From Agromyces mangrovi (GTDB taxonomy: Bacteria > Actinomycetota > Actinomycetes > Actinomycetales > Microbacteriaceae): DNA of 64,000 bases. Both the position numbers and the translations under genes were made by a program. The notes beneath the pieces were generated by a model, which had not been told where the DNA came from, ran no database searches, and saw nothing but the letters and a program-made list of their open reading frames with translations. Position 1 is the first letter of the stretch; every line of letters begins with the position of its first letter. Below, one piece after another: positions 12,637 to 22,327 of this stretch. Where the stretch lies: assembly GCF_030296695.1 (NCBI RefSeq), contig NZ_AP027737.1:3549807-3613806 (forward strand), written 5' to 3'.

Positions 12637-13397
12637 CGTCGCACCGTCCTCCCGTCGGCGGCGAGGGCGTCCTTGACCTCGCCGATCGTGAGCTCTCGAT
12701 TGTGGAACACGGATGCCGCCAGCACGGCGTCGGCCCCCGCGGCCACCGCCGGGGCGAAGTGCTCCACCGCGCCCGCCCCGCCGGAGGCGATCACGGGCAC
12801 CGACGACAGCTCGTGCATGAGCGCGACCAGCTCGGCGTCGAAGCCCTGCTTGGTGCCGTCGGCGTCGATGGAGTTGACGAGCAGCTCGCCCACGCCCAGC
12901 TCGATGGCCTGCGTCGCCCAGGCGAGCGCGTCGAGCGTCGTCTCGGTACGGCCGCCGTGGGTCGTCACGACGAACCCCGACTCGGTGGCATCCGACCGCT
13001 TCACGTCGAGCGACAGCACGAGCACCTGCGAGCCGAACCGGTCGGCGATCTCGCCGATCAGCGCGGGGCGGGCGATGGCGGCGCTGTTCACGCCCACCTT
13101 GTCGGCACCGTGGCCCTGCAGGCGCGCGACGTCCTCGACCGAGCGGATGCCGCCCCCGACCGTGAGCGGGATGAACACCTGCTCCGCGGTGGCCTGGACC
13201 ACCTCGTACGTGGTCGAACGGTCGTCGACGGTCGCCGTGACGTCGAGGAAGCACAGCTCGTCGGCGCCCTGCTCGCCGTACAGCCGCGCGAGCTCGACGG
13301 GGTCGCCCGCGTCGCGCAGGTCGCGGAAGTTGACGCCCTTCACCACGCGGCCGCCGGCCACGTCGAGGCACGGGATGACGCGGACCGCGACGGACAT
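12633..13397 (-). CDS. hisF: Imidazole glycerol phosphate synthase cyclase subunit
   Basis: TIM-barrel cyclase that joins PRFAR with ammonia from HisH to give imidazole glycerol phosphate and AICAR. The 254 residues show the two catalytic aspartates, Asp12 in [15 protein letters not shown] and the second in [11 protein letters not shown], plus phosphate-binding glycine segments TVGGGIRS and ASGGAGA. ATG 13397 shares one base with the hisG stop (TGATG). hisH and hisA are not in the window, so this is only part of the pathway. An in-frame extension upstream to 13514 lies inside hisG and was discarded. Confidence 0.97.
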   Translation of the reverse strand: MSVAVRVIPCLDVAGGRVVKGVNFRDLRDAGDPVELARLYGEQGADELCFLDVTATVDDRSTTYEVVQATAEQVFIPLTVGGGIRSVEDVARLQGHGADKVGVNSAAIARPALIGEIADRFGSQVLVLSLDVKRSDATESGFVVTTHGGRTETTLDALAWATQAIELGVGELLVNSIDADGTKQGFDAELVALMHELSSVPVIASGGAGAVEHFAPAVAAGADAVLAASVFHNRELTIGEVKDALAADGRTVRR

Positions 13398-14236
13398 CAG
13401 AGCCTCGCCGCGTGGATGGCGCTGACGAGGATCGCCCGCGCGCCGAGCTCGTAGAGCGCGTCCATCACGTGGTTCGTGTCGGTGCGCTTGATCATGACCC
13501 GCACGGCCGCCCACTCGCGGTCGTGCAGCGGCGAGACGGTCGGCGACTCGAAGCCGGGCGCCACCGCGGTCGCCTGCTCGAGCAGGCTCATGGGCACGTC
13601 GTAGTCGAGCATCACGTACTCGCGCGCCACGATCACGCCGTTGAGGCGTCGCACCAGCGTGGTCGTGCCCGGCGCGTGCGTGCCCGAGCCGATGAGCACG
13701 GCGGTCGAGTCGAGGATCACCGGGCCGAAGATCTCCAGGCCCGCCTTGCGCAGCGTGCCGCCGGTCGAGACGACGTCGGCGACCGCGTCGGCGACGCCCA
13801 GGCGCACGGCCGACTCGACCGCGCCGTCGAGGCGCACGAGGTCGGATGCCACGCCGTGGCGCTCGAGGAAGGCGCCGACGAGGCCCGGGTAGCTCGTCGC
13901 CACGCGCACGCCCTGGAGGTCGGACAGCTCGGAGAACGCGCCGGGCGTGCCGGCGAAGCGGAAGGTCGAGCCGCCGAAGCCGAGCTCGGCGATCTCGGAG
14001 GCATCCGACCCCGAGTCGAGCAGCAGGTCGCGACCCGTGATGCCGACGTCGAGCGCGCCCGAGCCGACGTACGTGGCGATGTCGCGCGGGCGGAGGTAGA
14101 AGAACTCGACGTCGTTGCGCGGGTCGGCGACGACGAGCTCGCGCGAGTCGCGACGACCGGTGTACCCGGCCTCGTGCAGCATCTGCGCGGCGGTCTCGGA
14201 GAGGGAGCCCTTGTTGGGCACTGCGATTCTCAGCAT
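13397..14236 (-). CDS. hisG: ATP phosphoribosyltransferase (long form)
   Basis: First and feedback-controlled step of histidine synthesis, joining ATP and PRPP. At 279 residues it is the long HisG form, with a C-terminal regulatory domain (about residues 205-279, [15 protein letters not shown] onward) and no need for HisZ. The N-terminus [15 protein letters not shown] and the segment [15 protein letters not shown] (PRPP-binding type) are characteristic. It lies 46 bp after hisE, and its stop overlaps hisF by one base, so hisE, hisG, hisF and hisI read as one unit. Confidence 0.97.
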   Translation of the reverse strand: MLRIAVPNKGSLSETAAQMLHEAGYTGRRDSRELVVADPRNDVEFFYLRPRDIATYVGSGALDVGITGRDLLLDSGSDASEIAELGFGGSTFRFAGTPGAFSELSDLQGVRVATSYPGLVGAFLERHGVASDLVRLDGAVESAVRLGVADAVADVVSTGGTLRKAGLEIFGPVILDSTAVLIGSGTHAPGTTTLVRRLNGVIVAREYVMLDYDVPMSLLEQATAVAPGFESPTVSPLHDREWAAVRVMIKRTDTNHVMDALYELGARAILVSAIHAARL

Positions 14237-14282
14237 GGAACGGCTTTCGCTCGTGGACGATCGGGGTGGCTGGGGCGATCGC

Positions 14283-14546
14283 TCACAGATGTCGGTAGAC
14301 GTCCGCCGGCTCGAGGCCGCGCGCCAGCATCAGCACCTGCAGGTGGTACAGCAGCTGCGAGATCTCCTCGGCCGTCTCGTCGTCGCTCTGGTACTCCGCG
14401 GCCATCCAGACCTCGGCCGCCTCCTCGACGACCTTCTTGCCGATCTGGTGCACGCCGGCGTCGAGCGCCGCGACCGTGCCCGAGCCCTCGGGACGGGTGC
14501 GGGCCTTCTCGCTCAGCTCGGCGAACAGGGCATCGAACGTCTTCAC
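14283..14546 (-). CDS. hisE: Phosphoribosyl-ATP pyrophosphatase
   Basis: Hydrolyses phosphoribosyl-ATP to phosphoribosyl-AMP, the second histidine step. The 87 residues form the small all-helical MazG-related fold. The metal-binding acids are visible in [15 protein letters not shown] and [21 protein letters not shown] 14546 gives the family start ([11 protein letters not shown]). It follows rpe by 10 bp. The sequence TAGCCT, 7 nt before the GTG and overlapping the rpe stop, resembles an actinobacterial -10 box, so the his genes may also have a local promoter with a nearly leaderless start (inference). Confidence 0.96.
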   Translation of the reverse strand: MKTFDALFAELSEKARTRPEGSGTVAALDAGVHQIGKKVVEEAAEVWMAAEYQSDDETAEEISQLLYHLQVLMLARGLEPADVYRHL

Positions 14547-14556
14547 GTCCTACAGG

Positions 14557-15225
14557 CTACCGGTGCGCGTGGGTGTGCTTCGCCGCCTCGGCGCGCAGCT
14601 CCGCGATGCGCGCCGTCGGGTCGCCGCCGTACACCGCCGAGCCGGCGACGAACGTGTCCGCGCCCGCCTCGGCGGCGATGCCGATCGTGTCGGCCGCGAT
14701 GCCGCCGTCGACCTGCAGCCACACGTCGAGCCCCGACGCGGCGACCGCGTCGGCGACGCGACGCAGCTTCGGCATGGTCTGGGGCATGAACGACTGGCCG
14801 CCGAAGCCCGGCTCGACGGTCATGACGAGTACCTGGTCGAACTCGTGCAGCACCTCGAGCACGTCGTCGGGCTCGGTGCCGGGCTTCAGCGCGATGCCGG
14901 CGCGCGCACCGATCGCGCGGAGCCGCCGGGCGAGCGCGACGGGGTCGGCCGCCGCCTCGGCGTGGAACGTGACCGACGCGGCGCCCGCCTCCGCGTAGCC
15001 GGGCGCCCAGGCGTCGGGATCGTCGATCATGAGGTGCACGTCGAGCGGGATCGGCGACACCTGCTGCAGGCGCTCCACCATGGTCAGGCCGAACGTGAGG
15101 TTCGGCACGAAGTGGTTGTCCATGATGTCGACGTGCACGAGGTCCGCCGTCGCGATGCGCCCGAGCTCGCGCTCGAGGTTGGCGAAGTCGGCCGCGAGGA
15201 TGCTTGGGTTGATCCGCGTGGTCAT
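14557..15225 (-). CDS. rpe: Ribulose-phosphate 3-epimerase
   Basis: Interconverts ribulose-5-phosphate and xylulose-5-phosphate in the pentose phosphate pathway. The 222 residues show the full signature set: INPSILAADFANL, HVDIMDNHFVPNLTFG with the first catalytic Asp and metal His, VHLMI, MTVEPGFGGQSF, and QVDGGI with the second Asp. ATG 15225 overlaps the rsmB stop (ATGA). Its place just before the his genes gives it a metabolic link to ribose-5-phosphate and PRPP supply, although the pair could be simple operon packing. Confidence 0.97.
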   Translation of the reverse strand: MTTRINPSILAADFANLERELGRIATADLVHVDIMDNHFVPNLTFGLTMVERLQQVSPIPLDVHLMIDDPDAWAPGYAEAGAASVTFHAEAAADPVALARRLRAIGARAGIALKPGTEPDDVLEVLHEFDQVLVMTVEPGFGGQSFMPQTMPKLRRVADAVAASGLDVWLQVDGGIAADTIGIAAEAGADTFVAGSAVYGGDPTARIAELRAEAAKHTHAHR

Positions 15226-16670
15226 GACTGCGAGCCTATCGACGCCTCGGGCTCGCGCTTCGCCAGCAGTGCGATGAACATGGCGTCGCATCCGTGCCGG
15301 TGCGGCCAGAGCTGCGCCTCCCCCGCATCGCCCGTGAGCTCGAGCGGATGCAGCGCCACATCGCCGAGCACGGCGTGCACGTCGGCCCGCTCGAGGTCGT
15401 CGTGCCGGCGGAGCGCCTGGCGCACGATCGCCCGGGTCTCGGCCGTGTGCGGGGAGCAGGTCACGTAGGCGAGCAGCCCGCCCGGCGCGAGCGCGGCGAC
15501 GGCCGAGTCGACGAGCTGGGACTGCAGTGCGGTGAGCTCGGCGACGTCGTCGGGCGACTTCCGCCAGCGCGCCTCGGGACGGCGACGGAGCGCACCGAGG
15601 CCCGTGCAGGGCGCGTCGAGCAGGATGCGGTCGAACGCGCCGGGGTGCTCGTCGCCGTACACGCGCCCGTCGCGCTCGTGCACCTCGACCGCGTCGTCGA
15701 CGCCGTCGAGGGCTCGGCGCACGAGCTGCGCTCGGGCCGGCACCACCTCGTTCGCCTCGAGCACGGCCCCGCCCGCGCGGGCCTCCGACGCGAGCACCGC
15801 CGTCTTGCCGCCAGGCCCCGCGCAGAGGTCGAGCCAGCGCTCCCCCGCCCGCACCGCGCGGGCACGGGTCAGCGCGAGCGCCGCGAGCTGCGAGCCCTCG
15901 TCCTGCACGCGCACGCGACCCTCGTGACCCGCGAGCGCCCGGGTCGGGTCGCCGCCGGTCGACGTGAACCCGATCGGCGAGAACCGGTCGGGGTCGCCGA
16001 GGGTGGCCGGCTTCGCGGCATCCGCCCCGCCCAGCACCGCGTAGTTCACCGCGGGCGCGGCGTTGTCGGCGGCGAGCAGCTCGTCGAGCTCGTCGGCGCG
16101 GTGCTCGTGGTCGAGCGAGGTGCGCAGCGCGCGGACCACCCATGCCGGGTGCGACGACAGCGCCGCGAGCGCGTCGTCGGGGCCGTCCGCCGCCTCGCGC
16201 ACGCGAGTCGCCCACGCGTCGGCCGAGACGCGCGAGATGCCGCGCAGCACGCCGTTGACGAAGCCGCTCGCCGCCGGCGCGCCCATGGCACGCACCAGGT
16301 CGACGGACTCGTTCACGGCGGCGTGGGTCGGCACGCGCGTCGCGAGCAGCTGGTGGGTGCCGAGGCGCAGCACGTCGAGCACGGCCGGGTCGATGCGGTC
16401 GATCGCGCGACCCGCGGCGATGGCGATGATGCGGTCGTAGTACCCCGACATGCGGAGCGTGCCGTACGTGAGCTCGGTCGCGAGGCCCGCGTCGGCCTCG
16501 GAGAGCCCGGCCCGCGCGATGCGCGTCGGCAGCAGCAGGTTCGCGTACGCGTCGGACTCGCGCACCGCGAGCAGCACCTCGGCCGCGACGAGGCGGGCGG
16601 GCGAGACGCGCGTGGCCCGGCCGCCGCCGTCGCGCCGCGAGCCGTCGCGGCGCTGCCGGCCGCCGCTCAT
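15222..16670 (-). CDS. rsmB: 16S rRNA (cytosine-967-C5) methyltransferase RsmB/Sun
   Basis: SAM-dependent RNA m5C methyltransferase with an N-terminal NusB-like RNA-binding domain (about residues 25-160, including ELTYGTLRMSGYYDRII). The C-terminal Rossmann domain has the SAM loop LDLCAGPGGKTAVLA, the DAPCTGLGALRRRPE motif and the catalytic motif YVTCSPHTAET. The total is 482 residues. A basic glycine-rich stretch of about 20 residues precedes the NusB part. ATG 16670 overlaps the fmt stop (ATGA). fmt-rsmB adjacency is conserved across many bacteria. Confidence 0.95.
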   Translation of the reverse strand: MSGGRQRRDGSRRDGGGRATRVSPARLVAAEVLLAVRESDAYANLLLPTRIARAGLSEADAGLATELTYGTLRMSGYYDRIIAIAAGRAIDRIDPAVLDVLRLGTHQLLATRVPTHAAVNESVDLVRAMGAPAASGFVNGVLRGISRVSADAWATRVREAADGPDDALAALSSHPAWVVRALRTSLDHEHRADELDELLAADNAAPAVNYAVLGGADAAKPATLGDPDRFSPIGFTSTGGDPTRALAGHEGRVRVQDEGSQLAALALTRARAVRAGERWLDLCAGPGGKTAVLASEARAGGAVLEANEVVPARAQLVRRALDGVDDAVEVHERDGRVYGDEHPGAFDRILLDAPCTGLGALRRRPEARWRKSPDDVAELTALQSQLVDSAVAALAPGGLLAYVTCSPHTAETRAIVRQALRRHDDLERADVHAVLGDVALHPLELTGDAGEAQLWPHRHGCDAMFIALLAKREPEASIGSQS

Positions 16671-17583
16671 CGGGCCACCACGTCGGCGGCGCCCCGACCG
16701 CGCAGCCAGTCGGCGGCGGACATCGCCTTCCCGCCCGCGGGCTGCACGCGCACGAGGTGCAGCGCCTCGGTCGACGTGCCGACCAGCGCCCGCTTTCCGA
16801 CGAGCGCCATGCGCCCGGGCGGGAGGTGCTCGGCGGACCCCGCCGGCGCGAGCTCGAGCACTTTCAGGCGCGCGCCGTCCACCTCGGTGTGCGCGCCCGG
16901 CTCGGGCGTGACGCCCCGGTAGCGGTCGAGCACGCGGGTCGCGGGTGCCGTCCAGTCGACCCGGCCGTCGGCCAGGGTCAGCTTCGGCGCGAGCGTCGGA
17001 GCTCCTCCTGCGGGCGCGCCACCGCCGTGCCGGCCGCGATCGCGTCGGCCGCGGTGACGACCAGGTCGGCGTCGTCGCGGGCGAGGCGCGCGAGCAGTTC
17101 ACCCGCGGTCTCGCCGTCCGCGACCTCCGTGCGGCGCTCGACCAGCACGTCGCCGGCGTCGAGTTCGGGCACGAGGCGGAACACGCACGCGCCGACCTCG
17201 CGGTCGCCCGCCATGAGCGCGCGCTGCACCGGTGCGGCGCCGCGCCAGCGCGGCAGCAGCGAGAAGTGCAGGTTCACCCAGCCGTGGCGCGGCGCCGAGA
17301 GCAGCGGTTCGCGCACGAGCCCGCCGTAGGCGACGATCACGCCGAGGTCGGCACCCCAGGCGATGATGCGCTCCGTGGCCTCGGCATCCAGCCGATTCGC
17401 CTTCACGACGGGGAGGCCGAGGCGCTCCGCGGCCGCCGCGACGGGAGACGGGGTCAGCACGCGCTTGCGGCCGAGCGGTGCGTCCTGGCGGGTCACGACG
17501 CCCACCACCTCGTGGTCCGATGCGGCGAGGGCCTCCAGCGACGGGACGGCCACCTCCGGGGTGCCCGCGTACACGATGCGCAT
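16667..17583 (-). pseudogene. fmt: Methionyl-tRNA formyltransferase, frameshifted near 17005
   Basis: Formylates initiator Met-tRNA using 10-formyl-THF. From ATG 17583 the frame gives RIVYAGTPEVAVPSLEAL, the catalytic region NLHFSLLPRWRGAAP, and continues to VARPQEE, then ends in RRSRRS and a stop. The C-terminal domain resumes in another frame, with RVLDRYRGVTPEPGAH and the OB-fold part LVRVQPAGGKAMSAADWLRG ending at 16667. One base missing within about 17000-17009 (GAGGAGCTC on the minus strand) accounts for this; restoring it gives 305 residues, the normal length. The gene is normally important for growth, so a sequence error is likelier than a real null. Confidence 0.9.
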
Positions 17584-19542
17584 CTAGCCGAATGCCTCCT
17601 GGTCGTCGAACCTCACCCTGAGTGTAGGCGGGCGTCGCACGGGCTGGCCCTGCACCGGCCGCCGTCGCTCGGTCGCGACCCGGATCATCGAGGCGCGCAG
17701 CGACGCCGCGACCGCCTGCGCCCGGCCGTAGTCCATGCGCACGACCACGCGCTCGAGCCCGTCGTCGACGGGCACCGGGCCGAGCACGTCGACGCCGTCG
17801 CCGAGCGCCCGGACCTCGGCCACTGGCCGCTCCAGCACCGGCCCGCGGGCCTTGACCGTCGCGACGCGCACCGCGGGCGGGAAGCGCAGCTCCCGGCGGG
17901 CGGCGAGCTCCTCCTCGGCCCAGCGGGCGAGCTGCCAGGTCGCGAGCGCGGTGGCGATGCGCCCGCGCACGCCGACCAGGTGCACGGGGGCGTCGTCGGC
18001 GGCGAGCGCGGCGGCGTCGGCCCACCAGCGCACGCAGTCCTCCGACACGCGGAGCGCCTCGCGCAGCAGCATCCGCTCGCCGTCGAGCAGCAGCACCGCG
18101 CGGTAGCCGCCGGCTGCGACCGGCTCGGCTCCCCGCGTGGCGATCACGAGTGCGGGCTCCGACCCGACCTCGGTGAGCGGGCGCTCACCGTCGGAGACGA
18201 TCACCCGCGTGCCCGGGAACGCGCGTCCCAGCTCCTCCGCCGTGCGCTCGGACCCGACCGACACCATGCGCAGGCGGTCGCCCTCGCACTCGGCGCACCG
18301 GAACCCGTTGGCGTGCGTGCCGCACACCCGGCAGGTCGGCGCGGCGCGCGGACCGCGCTGCTCGAGACCGCCGCCGCACGCCGCGCAGGTCGCGGGCGAC
18401 CCGCACCGCGCGCAGGCGAGCGCGGCCGCGTACCCCGGGCGCGCGACCTGCAGCAGCACCGGGCCCTCGCGCGAGGCGTCGCGCGCGGCTCGCCAGGCGG
18501 CAGAGGGGATGCGCGCCGTGCCCGGGTCGCTGCCCGCCTCGTCGACGACCACGCGCGGACGGGCCAGCCGTTCGGGCTCGACCTGCCGGCACCAGCCGAG
18601 CCCGACCAGCCGCTGCACCTCGGTGCTGCGCGCGTGCGCGGCGAACACCAGCGCGGCACCCGACTGCTCCTGCCGCACGAGCGCCGCGTCGCGCGCGTGC
18701 ACGCCCGGGCTGAGCGGCTCGGCGAACAGCGGATCGCCGTCGTCCCAGAGCGCGATGAGGCCCAGCCGCGTCGCGGGCGCGTACGCGGCGGAACGATTGC
18801 CGATGATCACGCGCGCGGTGCCGTCGAGGCAGTCGAGGAACCCGCGGTAGCGGGCGGCTCCGGTCTGGCCTGCGTCGACCCGGGTGATGCGCTCCTCGGG
18901 CACGACGTCGCGCAGCGCGTGCTCCAGCTGCGCCAGGTCGCGGTGGTCGGGCACCGCGACGATGGTGGTCTCGCCCTGGGCCAGCACGTGCGCCGCCGCG
19001 GTGGCGAGGGTGACCGCCCAGCGGCCGACCGTCGCGCCGCCCGACAGCATCTCGACCCCGGGCAGCGCCTGGAGCGCGATGCGGGCGCGCTGGGCCACCG
19101 CCTGGTCGAGCGCGTCGGGCTCGCCCGGGGCATCCGTCGCCTCGGGCGCAGCCGAGGGCTCCGCAGCGGGCGGATGCTCCTTCACCCACGCCTTCTCGGC
19201 CCGCACGTAGCGCGAGGGGATCGCCAGCCGGAGCACGTCGCTCGCGGAGCCCGCCGCCCGGTCGGCGACGCGGCGCGCGAGCGCCCACACCTCGGGCGCG
19301 AGTACGGGAACGAGCGTCGTGACCTCGTCGATCTCACTGAGCCGGCCGTCGAAGTCGCTCTCGTCGGCGAGCTCGACGATCCAGCCGCGCGCGAGCCGGC
19401 CACCGCTGCGCAGCGGCACCCGCACCGCGGCGCCCTGGACCGCCCGGTCGGCGAGGGCCTCGGGAACGGCGTAGTCGAACAGCTGGTCGAGCTGCGGCAG
19501 GGGCGAGTCGATCGCGACCCTGGCGACGCGCCCGCCGGGCAT
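17584..19542 (-). CDS. priA: Primosomal protein N' (PriA), actinobacterial helicase-deficient type
   Basis: Replication-restart protein that recognises stalled forks. The 652 residues keep the N-terminal DNA-binding domain (ARVAIDSPLPQLDQLFDYAVPE) and the central zinc-binding cysteines ACARCGSPATCAACGG and CRVCG...CAEC. The ATPase motifs are degraded: where PriA normally has a Walker A GxTGSGKT, this protein reads SGGATVGRWAVTLA, and the DEEH position reads LWDDGD. This matches the known actinobacterial PriA group, which lacks detectable helicase motifs. ATG 19542 overlaps the metK stop (TGATG), and the TAG at 17584 abuts the fmt start. It should still act as a structural or loading factor. 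Confidence 0.9.
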   Translation of the reverse strand: MPGGRVARVAIDSPLPQLDQLFDYAVPEALADRAVQGAAVRVPLRSGGRLARGWIVELADESDFDGRLSEIDEVTTLVPVLAPEVWALARRVADRAAGSASDVLRLAIPSRYVRAEKAWVKEHPPAAEPSAAPEATDAPGEPDALDQAVAQRARIALQALPGVEMLSGGATVGRWAVTLATAAAHVLAQGETTIVAVPDHRDLAQLEHALRDVVPEERITRVDAGQTGAARYRGFLDCLDGTARVIIGNRSAAYAPATRLGLIALWDDGDPLFAEPLSPGVHARDAALVRQEQSGAALVFAAHARSTEVQRLVGLGWCRQVEPERLARPRVVVDEAGSDPGTARIPSAAWRAARDASREGPVLLQVARPGYAAALACARCGSPATCAACGGGLEQRGPRAAPTCRVCGTHANGFRCAECEGDRLRMVSVGSERTAEELGRAFPGTRVIVSDGERPLTEVGSEPALVIATRGAEPVAAGGYRAVLLLDGERMLLREALRVSEDCVRWWADAAALAADDAPVHLVGVRGRIATALATWQLARWAEEELAARRELRFPPAVRVATVKARGPVLERPVAEVRALGDGVDVLGPVPVDDGLERVVVRMDYGRAQAVAASLRASMIRVATERRRPVQGQPVRRPPTLRVRFDDQEAFG

Positions 19543-20735
19543 CAGAGCCGTGCGGCGCTGCGCAGGTCGTCGACGCGGTCCGTGCGCTCCCAGGTGAAGT
19601 CGGGCAGCTCGCGGCCGAAGTGCCCGTAGGTCGACGTCTTCGCGTAGATCGGCCGCAGCAGGTCGAGGTCGCGGATGATCGCGGCCGGACGCAGGTCGAA
19701 CACCTCGCGAATCGCGCCGATGATGCGCTCCTCGGGCACGTGGGCGGTGCCGAAAGTCTCCACGTAGAGGCCGACGGGCGCGGCCTTGCCGATCGCGTAG
19801 GCGACCTGCAGCTCGAGCCGGTCGGCGAGGCCCGCGGCGACCGCGTTCTTCGCGACCCAGCGCATGGCGTACGCGGCGGAGCGATCGACCTTCGACGGGT
19901 CCTTGCCGCTGAACGCACCGCCGCCGTGTCGGCTCGCGCCGCCGTAGGTGTCGATGATGACCTTGCGGCCGGTGAGCCCGGCGTCGCCCTGCGGGCCGCC
20001 GATCTCGAAGCGACCCGTCGGGTTGATGAGCACCTTCACGTTCGTCGCGTCGAGGCCAGTGCGCTCCACGACGGGGCGGATCACGGTCTGCTCGACCTCG
20101 GCGCGGAGCGTCGCGGTGTCGACCTTCGGCGAGTGCTGCGTGGACAGCACGACCGTGTCGATGGTGCGCGCGACGTCGCCCTCGTAGCCGACCGTGACCT
20201 GCGTCTTGCCGTCGGGGCGCAGGTAGTCGAGCTCGCCCGAACGACGCACCGCGGCGAGCCGCTCGGCGAGGCGGTGCGCGGTCCAGATCGGGATCGGCAT
20301 GAGTTCGGGGGTCTCGTTGACCGCGTAGCCGAACATGATGCCCTGGTCGCCCGCGCCCTGGCGGTCGAGCTCGTCGATGCTGGCACCCTCGCGGGACTCG
20401 AACGCCTGGTCGACGCCCACCGCGATGTCGGGCGACTGCCCGCCGATCGAGATCGACACACCGCACGAACGGCCGTCGAACCACACGTCGGACGAGTCGT
20501 ACCCGATCGACGTGATGCGCTCGCGCACGATCGCGGGGATCTCGACGTACCCGGTCGTGCGCACCTCGCCCGCGACGTGCACGAGGCCCGTGGTCACGAG
20601 CGTCTCCACCGCGACCCGGCTGTGCGGGTCGACGGTGAGCAGTGCGTCGAGGATCGAGTCCGAGACCTGGTCGCAGATCTTGTCGGGGTGCCCCTCGGTG
20701 ACCGACTCGGAGGTGAACAGGCGGAGTTCGCTCAT
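19542..20735 (-). CDS. metK: S-adenosylmethionine synthetase
   Basis: Makes SAM from methionine and ATP. The 397 residues contain [17 protein letters not shown] (ATP/Mg site), [12 protein letters not shown] (signature 1), GGGAFSGKD (signature 2, P-loop-like) and the C-terminal DRVDDLR. ATG 20735 ([10 protein letters not shown]) was chosen over an extension that adds 17 basic residues not seen in the family. The 60 bp upstream to coaBC show no recognisable SAM riboswitch. It supplies SAM for RsmB two genes downstream and for general methylation. Confidence 0.98.
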   Translation of the reverse strand: MSELRLFTSESVTEGHPDKICDQVSDSILDALLTVDPHSRVAVETLVTTGLVHVAGEVRTTGYVEIPAIVRERITSIGYDSSDVWFDGRSCGVSISIGGQSPDIAVGVDQAFESREGASIDELDRQGAGDQGIMFGYAVNETPELMPIPIWTAHRLAERLAAVRRSGELDYLRPDGKTQVTVGYEGDVARTIDTVVLSTQHSPKVDTATLRAEVEQTVIRPVVERTGLDATNVKVLINPTGRFEIGGPQGDAGLTGRKVIIDTYGGASRHGGGAFSGKDPSKVDRSAAYAMRWVAKNAVAAGLADRLELQVAYAIGKAAPVGLYVETFGTAHVPEERIIGAIREVFDLRPAAIIRDLDLLRPIYAKTSTYGHFGRELPDFTWERTDRVDDLRSAARL

Positions 20736-20795
20736 GCGGTTGGTTCGATGTCCCTTCGTGGCGCACGGACGCCGCGGGCGCGGCATCCGTCGGTC

Positions 20796-21989
20796 TCAGA
20801 CAACCATGTCGAGGATGCCGTGCGCCACCGACAGCTTGTCCCCGTGTACGCGTGTGACGACCTCGCCGCCTGCGCCGATGACGACGACGGCGTTGTCGGG
20901 CGTGCCGAAGCCCTCGCTCCAGCCCACGCGGTTCACGACGAGCAGGTCGCAGCCCTTCGCCTCTCGCTTGGCACGCGCCACCTCGAGCAGCCGATCGTCG
21001 TCGGGCTCGGTCTCGGCGGCGAAGCCCACGAGCAGCGTGCCCTCGTGCGGCTCGTGGCCCAGTTCGGCGAGTATGTCGGGGTTGCGCACGAGCTCCAGGG
21101 TCATCCCGTCGCCCGAGTCATCCTTCTTCAGCTTCAGCTCGCTGACCGCCGCCGGACGGTAGTCGGACACCGCCGCCGCCATCACGACGACGTCGGCGCC
21201 CGCCGCGGCCTCGCGCACCGCGGCACGCAGCTCCGCGGTGGTGGAGACGTCGCGCACGTCGCATCCGTCGGGCCGCTCGACCTCGAGGTTGGCGGCGATG
21301 AGCGTCACCTCGGCGCCGCGCGCACGGGCCGCGTCGGCGATCGCGACGCCCTGGCGGCCGCTCGAGCGGTTGCCGAGGAAGCGCACCGGGTCGAGCGGTT
21401 CGCGGGTGCCGCCCGCGGTCACGACGACGCGACGGCCGGCGAGGTCGCCGACCGGTGCCGTCACCCGGGCGAGTGCGGCCGACACGATCGCGGGCGGCTC
21501 CTCCATGCGACCCGGTCCGCTGTCGGCACCGGTGAGCTGGCCGACCGCGGGGCCGACGATCGTCACGCCGCGGGAGCGCAGTGTCGCGATGTTCGCCTGC
21601 GTGGCGGGGTTGCGCCACATCTCGGTGTGCATGGCAGGCGCGATCACCAGCGGCGCCTCCGAGGCGAGCACGGTGTTGCCGAGCAGGTCGTCGGCGAGGC
21701 CCGCCGCGAGCCGCGCGATGGTGTTCGCGGTCGCCGGGGCGATCACGATGAGGTCGGCGGCCTGGCCGATGGCGACGTGCCGCACCTCGGCGACGCCCTC
21801 GTAGAGCTCGTCGTGCACCGGGTTGCGGCTGATCGCCTCGAGCGTCGGGCGACCGACGAAGCGCAGCGCCGACTCGGTCGGGACGACGTGCACGTCGTGC
21901 CCGGAGAGCACCAGCTCGCGCACGACGCCGACGGCCTTGTACGCGGCGATGCCGCCGGTGATGCCGACGACGACGTTCAACGGCGCCAC
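20796..21989 (-). CDS. coaBC: Bifunctional phosphopantothenoylcysteine decarboxylase/synthase
   Basis: Joins 4'-phosphopantothenate with cysteine (CoaB) and decarboxylates the product (CoaC) on the way to coenzyme A. The 397 residues hold an N-terminal FMN-dependent CoaC domain (VGITGGIAAYKAVGV, PATANTIARLAAGLADDLL, PAMHTEMWRNPATQ). The C-terminal CoaB domain has TAGGTREPLDPVRFLGNRSSG and AAAVSDYRPA. The start is GTG 21989. It sits 14 bp after rpoZ, in the gmk-rpoZ-coaBC-metK-priA order common in actinobacteria. Confidence 0.97.
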   Translation of the reverse strand: MAPLNVVVGITGGIAAYKAVGVVRELVLSGHDVHVVPTESALRFVGRPTLEAISRNPVHDELYEGVAEVRHVAIGQAADLIVIAPATANTIARLAAGLADDLLGNTVLASEAPLVIAPAMHTEMWRNPATQANIATLRSRGVTIVGPAVGQLTGADSGPGRMEEPPAIVSAALARVTAPVGDLAGRRVVVTAGGTREPLDPVRFLGNRSSGRQGVAIADAARARGAEVTLIAANLEVERPDGCDVRDVSTTAELRAAVREAAAGADVVVMAAAVSDYRPAAVSELKLKKDDSGDGMTLELVRNPDILAELGHEPHEGTLLVGFAAETEPDDDRLLEVARAKREAKGCDLLVVNRVGWSEGFGTPDNAVVVIGAGGEVVTRVHGDKLSVAHGILDMVV

Positions 21990-22003
21990 CTCGACGCGGC
22001 CGG

Positions 22004-22261
22004 CTACTCGCCGGCCGGGGTGATCTTGAGCTTGTCCTCGTTGATCTCGTGCAGCGCCACCGACAGCGGCTTGTCGTCGATCGTCGAGTCGACAAGGGGC
22101 CCGACGTTGTCGAACAGGCTGCCCTCGTGCAGGTCGGCGTAGTAGTCGTTGATCTGGCGCGCGCGCTTGGAGGCGAAGATGACGAGTGCGTACTTCGACT
22201 CGACCTTCGACAGCAGGTCGTCGATGGGCGGGTCGATGATGCCGGTCAGCTTGTCTGCCAT
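22004..22261 (-). CDS. rpoZ: RNA polymerase omega subunit
   Basis: Small accessory RNA polymerase subunit that chaperones the beta' chain. The 85 residues have the omega pattern: [34 protein letters not shown] with the conserved Lys/Arg helix, then a short acidic tail. A clear Shine-Dalgarno (AGAAGGAG) precedes ATG 22261. It lies 66 bp downstream of the guanylate kinase fusion, the widely conserved gmk-rpoZ neighbourhood. Confidence 0.97.
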   Translation of the reverse strand: MADKLTGIIDPPIDDLLSKVESKYALVIFASKRARQINDYYADLHEGSLFDNVGPLVDSTIDDKPLSVALHEINEDKLKITPAGE

Positions 22262-22327
22262 GGCGTGCTCCTTCTGGGTGCGTGGGTCGCGCGGACGGTT
22301 GCGCGGAAGATCGAGAATGCGGGCAGG

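Noticed and set aside
20736..20795. SAM riboswitch before metK
   Set aside because: Only 60 bp is available and no recognisable core or terminator is present; metK is co-transcribed with coaBC.
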